This document shows positions 5,693 to 6,135 of a stretch of DNA of 6,135 nucleotides, piece after piece. Within the stretch, counting starts at the first letter, position 1. Each line of letters begins with the position of its first letter. Source of the DNA: Sulfurimonas sp. (GTDB lineage Bacteria; Campylobacterota; Campylobacteria; Campylobacterales; Sulfurimonadaceae); the NCBI GenBank assembly GCA_027858865.1, contig JAQIBW010000060.1, positions 1 through 6,135 on the forward strand, in the 5' to 3' direction. The notes beneath the pieces were generated by a model. It searched no databases, was not told where the DNA came from, and was given only the letters and a program-made list of their open reading frames with translations. The position numbers and the translations under genes were made by a program.

Positions 5693-6135
5693 ATGAGTAA
5701 AACATTAATGAGATTTACAGGTGTTGGTGGACAAGGTGTACTTCTTGCTGGTGAGATTTTTGCAGCTGCAAAAATTAAAACTGGTGGTCATGGGCTAAAA
5801 ACTGCAACATTTACATCACAAGTTCGTGGTGGACCTACTGTTGTTGATATCCAACTTGATGATGAAGAAATTTACTATCCATATGCAAATGATGGTGAAA
5901 TTGGTTTTATGCTTTCAGTTGCTGACGTTTCTTACAATTCATTTAAAAATGGTGTTCAAAAGGGCGGAACAATCGTTGTTGATCCAAACTTAGTTCATCC
6001 TACTGATGAAGATAGAAAAATGTGGAATATTCATGAGATTCCAATTATTACAATTGCTAAGGAAGAGGTTGGTAATGTAATTACTCAATCTGTTGTAGCA
6101 CTTGCAATTGCAAACACTATGATGAATGCTATCGA
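5693..6135 (+). CDS. oorC: 2-oxoglutarate:acceptor oxidoreductase, gamma subunit (5' part, end outside window)
   Basis: The frame is open from the ATG to the window edge, giving 147 full codons with no stop. The usual gamma subunit is about 180-190 residues, so most of the protein is visible. It is the PFOR gamma domain that completes the 2-oxoglutarate oxidoreductase and is involved in CoA handling and subunit contacts. Characteristic sequence includes FTGVGGQGVLLAGEI (8-22), the basic/glycine motif TSQVRGGPTVVDIQ (41-54), IGFMLSVADVSYN and a GGTIVVDPNLV segment. It begins 9 bases after oorB with an AAGGAG ribosome binding site, so it is the fourth gene of the oor operon. Truncation is only by the window boundary; no frameshift is seen. 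Confidence 0.93.
   Translation, partial: MSKTLMRFTGVGGQGVLLAGEIFAAAKIKTGGHGLKTATFTSQVRGGPTVVDIQLDDEEIYYPYANDGEIGFMLSVADVSYNSFKNGVQKGGTIVVDPNLVHPTDEDRKMWNIHEIPIITIAKEEVGNVITQSVVALAIANTMMNAI

Overview
The window is an AT-rich, tightly packed stretch of central-metabolism genes, all on the + strand. In order it carries the 3' part of a class I fumarate hydratase alpha subunit, the complete fumarate hydratase beta subunit, sucC and sucD (succinyl-CoA synthetase), a 153-base intergenic region, then oorD, oorA, oorB and the 5' part of oorC (four-subunit 2-oxoglutarate:acceptor oxidoreductase). Every gene has a good Shine-Dalgarno sequence (AAGGAG or close to it), and gaps within each group are 26 bases or less.

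The base composition, the two-subunit iron-sulfur fumarase, and a separately encoded oorDABC set next to sucCD together suggest a member of the Campylobacterota (Epsilonproteobacteria). A Sulfurimonas-like or related chemolithoautotroph is my best guess. This comes from recalled gene order and protein style, not from a database search.

Layout: positions 1-3190 look like one transcription unit, fumA(partial)-fumB-sucC-sucD. Positions 3191-3343 hold an imperfect hairpin followed by a T-rich run (candidate terminator), candidate -10 elements, and two abutting inverted repeats just upstream of oorD. Positions 3344-6135 look like a second unit, oorD-oorA-oorB-oorC.

The enzymes catalyse neighbouring steps of the C4-C5 half of the citric acid cycle: malate/fumarate (FumAB), succinate/succinyl-CoA (SucCD) and succinyl-CoA/2-oxoglutarate (OorDABC). 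Only fumarate/succinate conversion is missing between them and must be encoded elsewhere. A ferredoxin-type 2-oxoglutarate oxidoreductase, in place of an NAD-linked 2-oxoglutarate dehydrogenase, makes this segment reversible. It fits the reductive (CO2-fixing) cycle, but the window alone cannot show direction because ATP-citrate lyase is not in view.

I find no mobile element, CRISPR array, tRNA, rRNA or sign of a new system. The coding part is ordinary housekeeping sequence. The only region with unexplained structure is the 3191-3343 intergenic leader.
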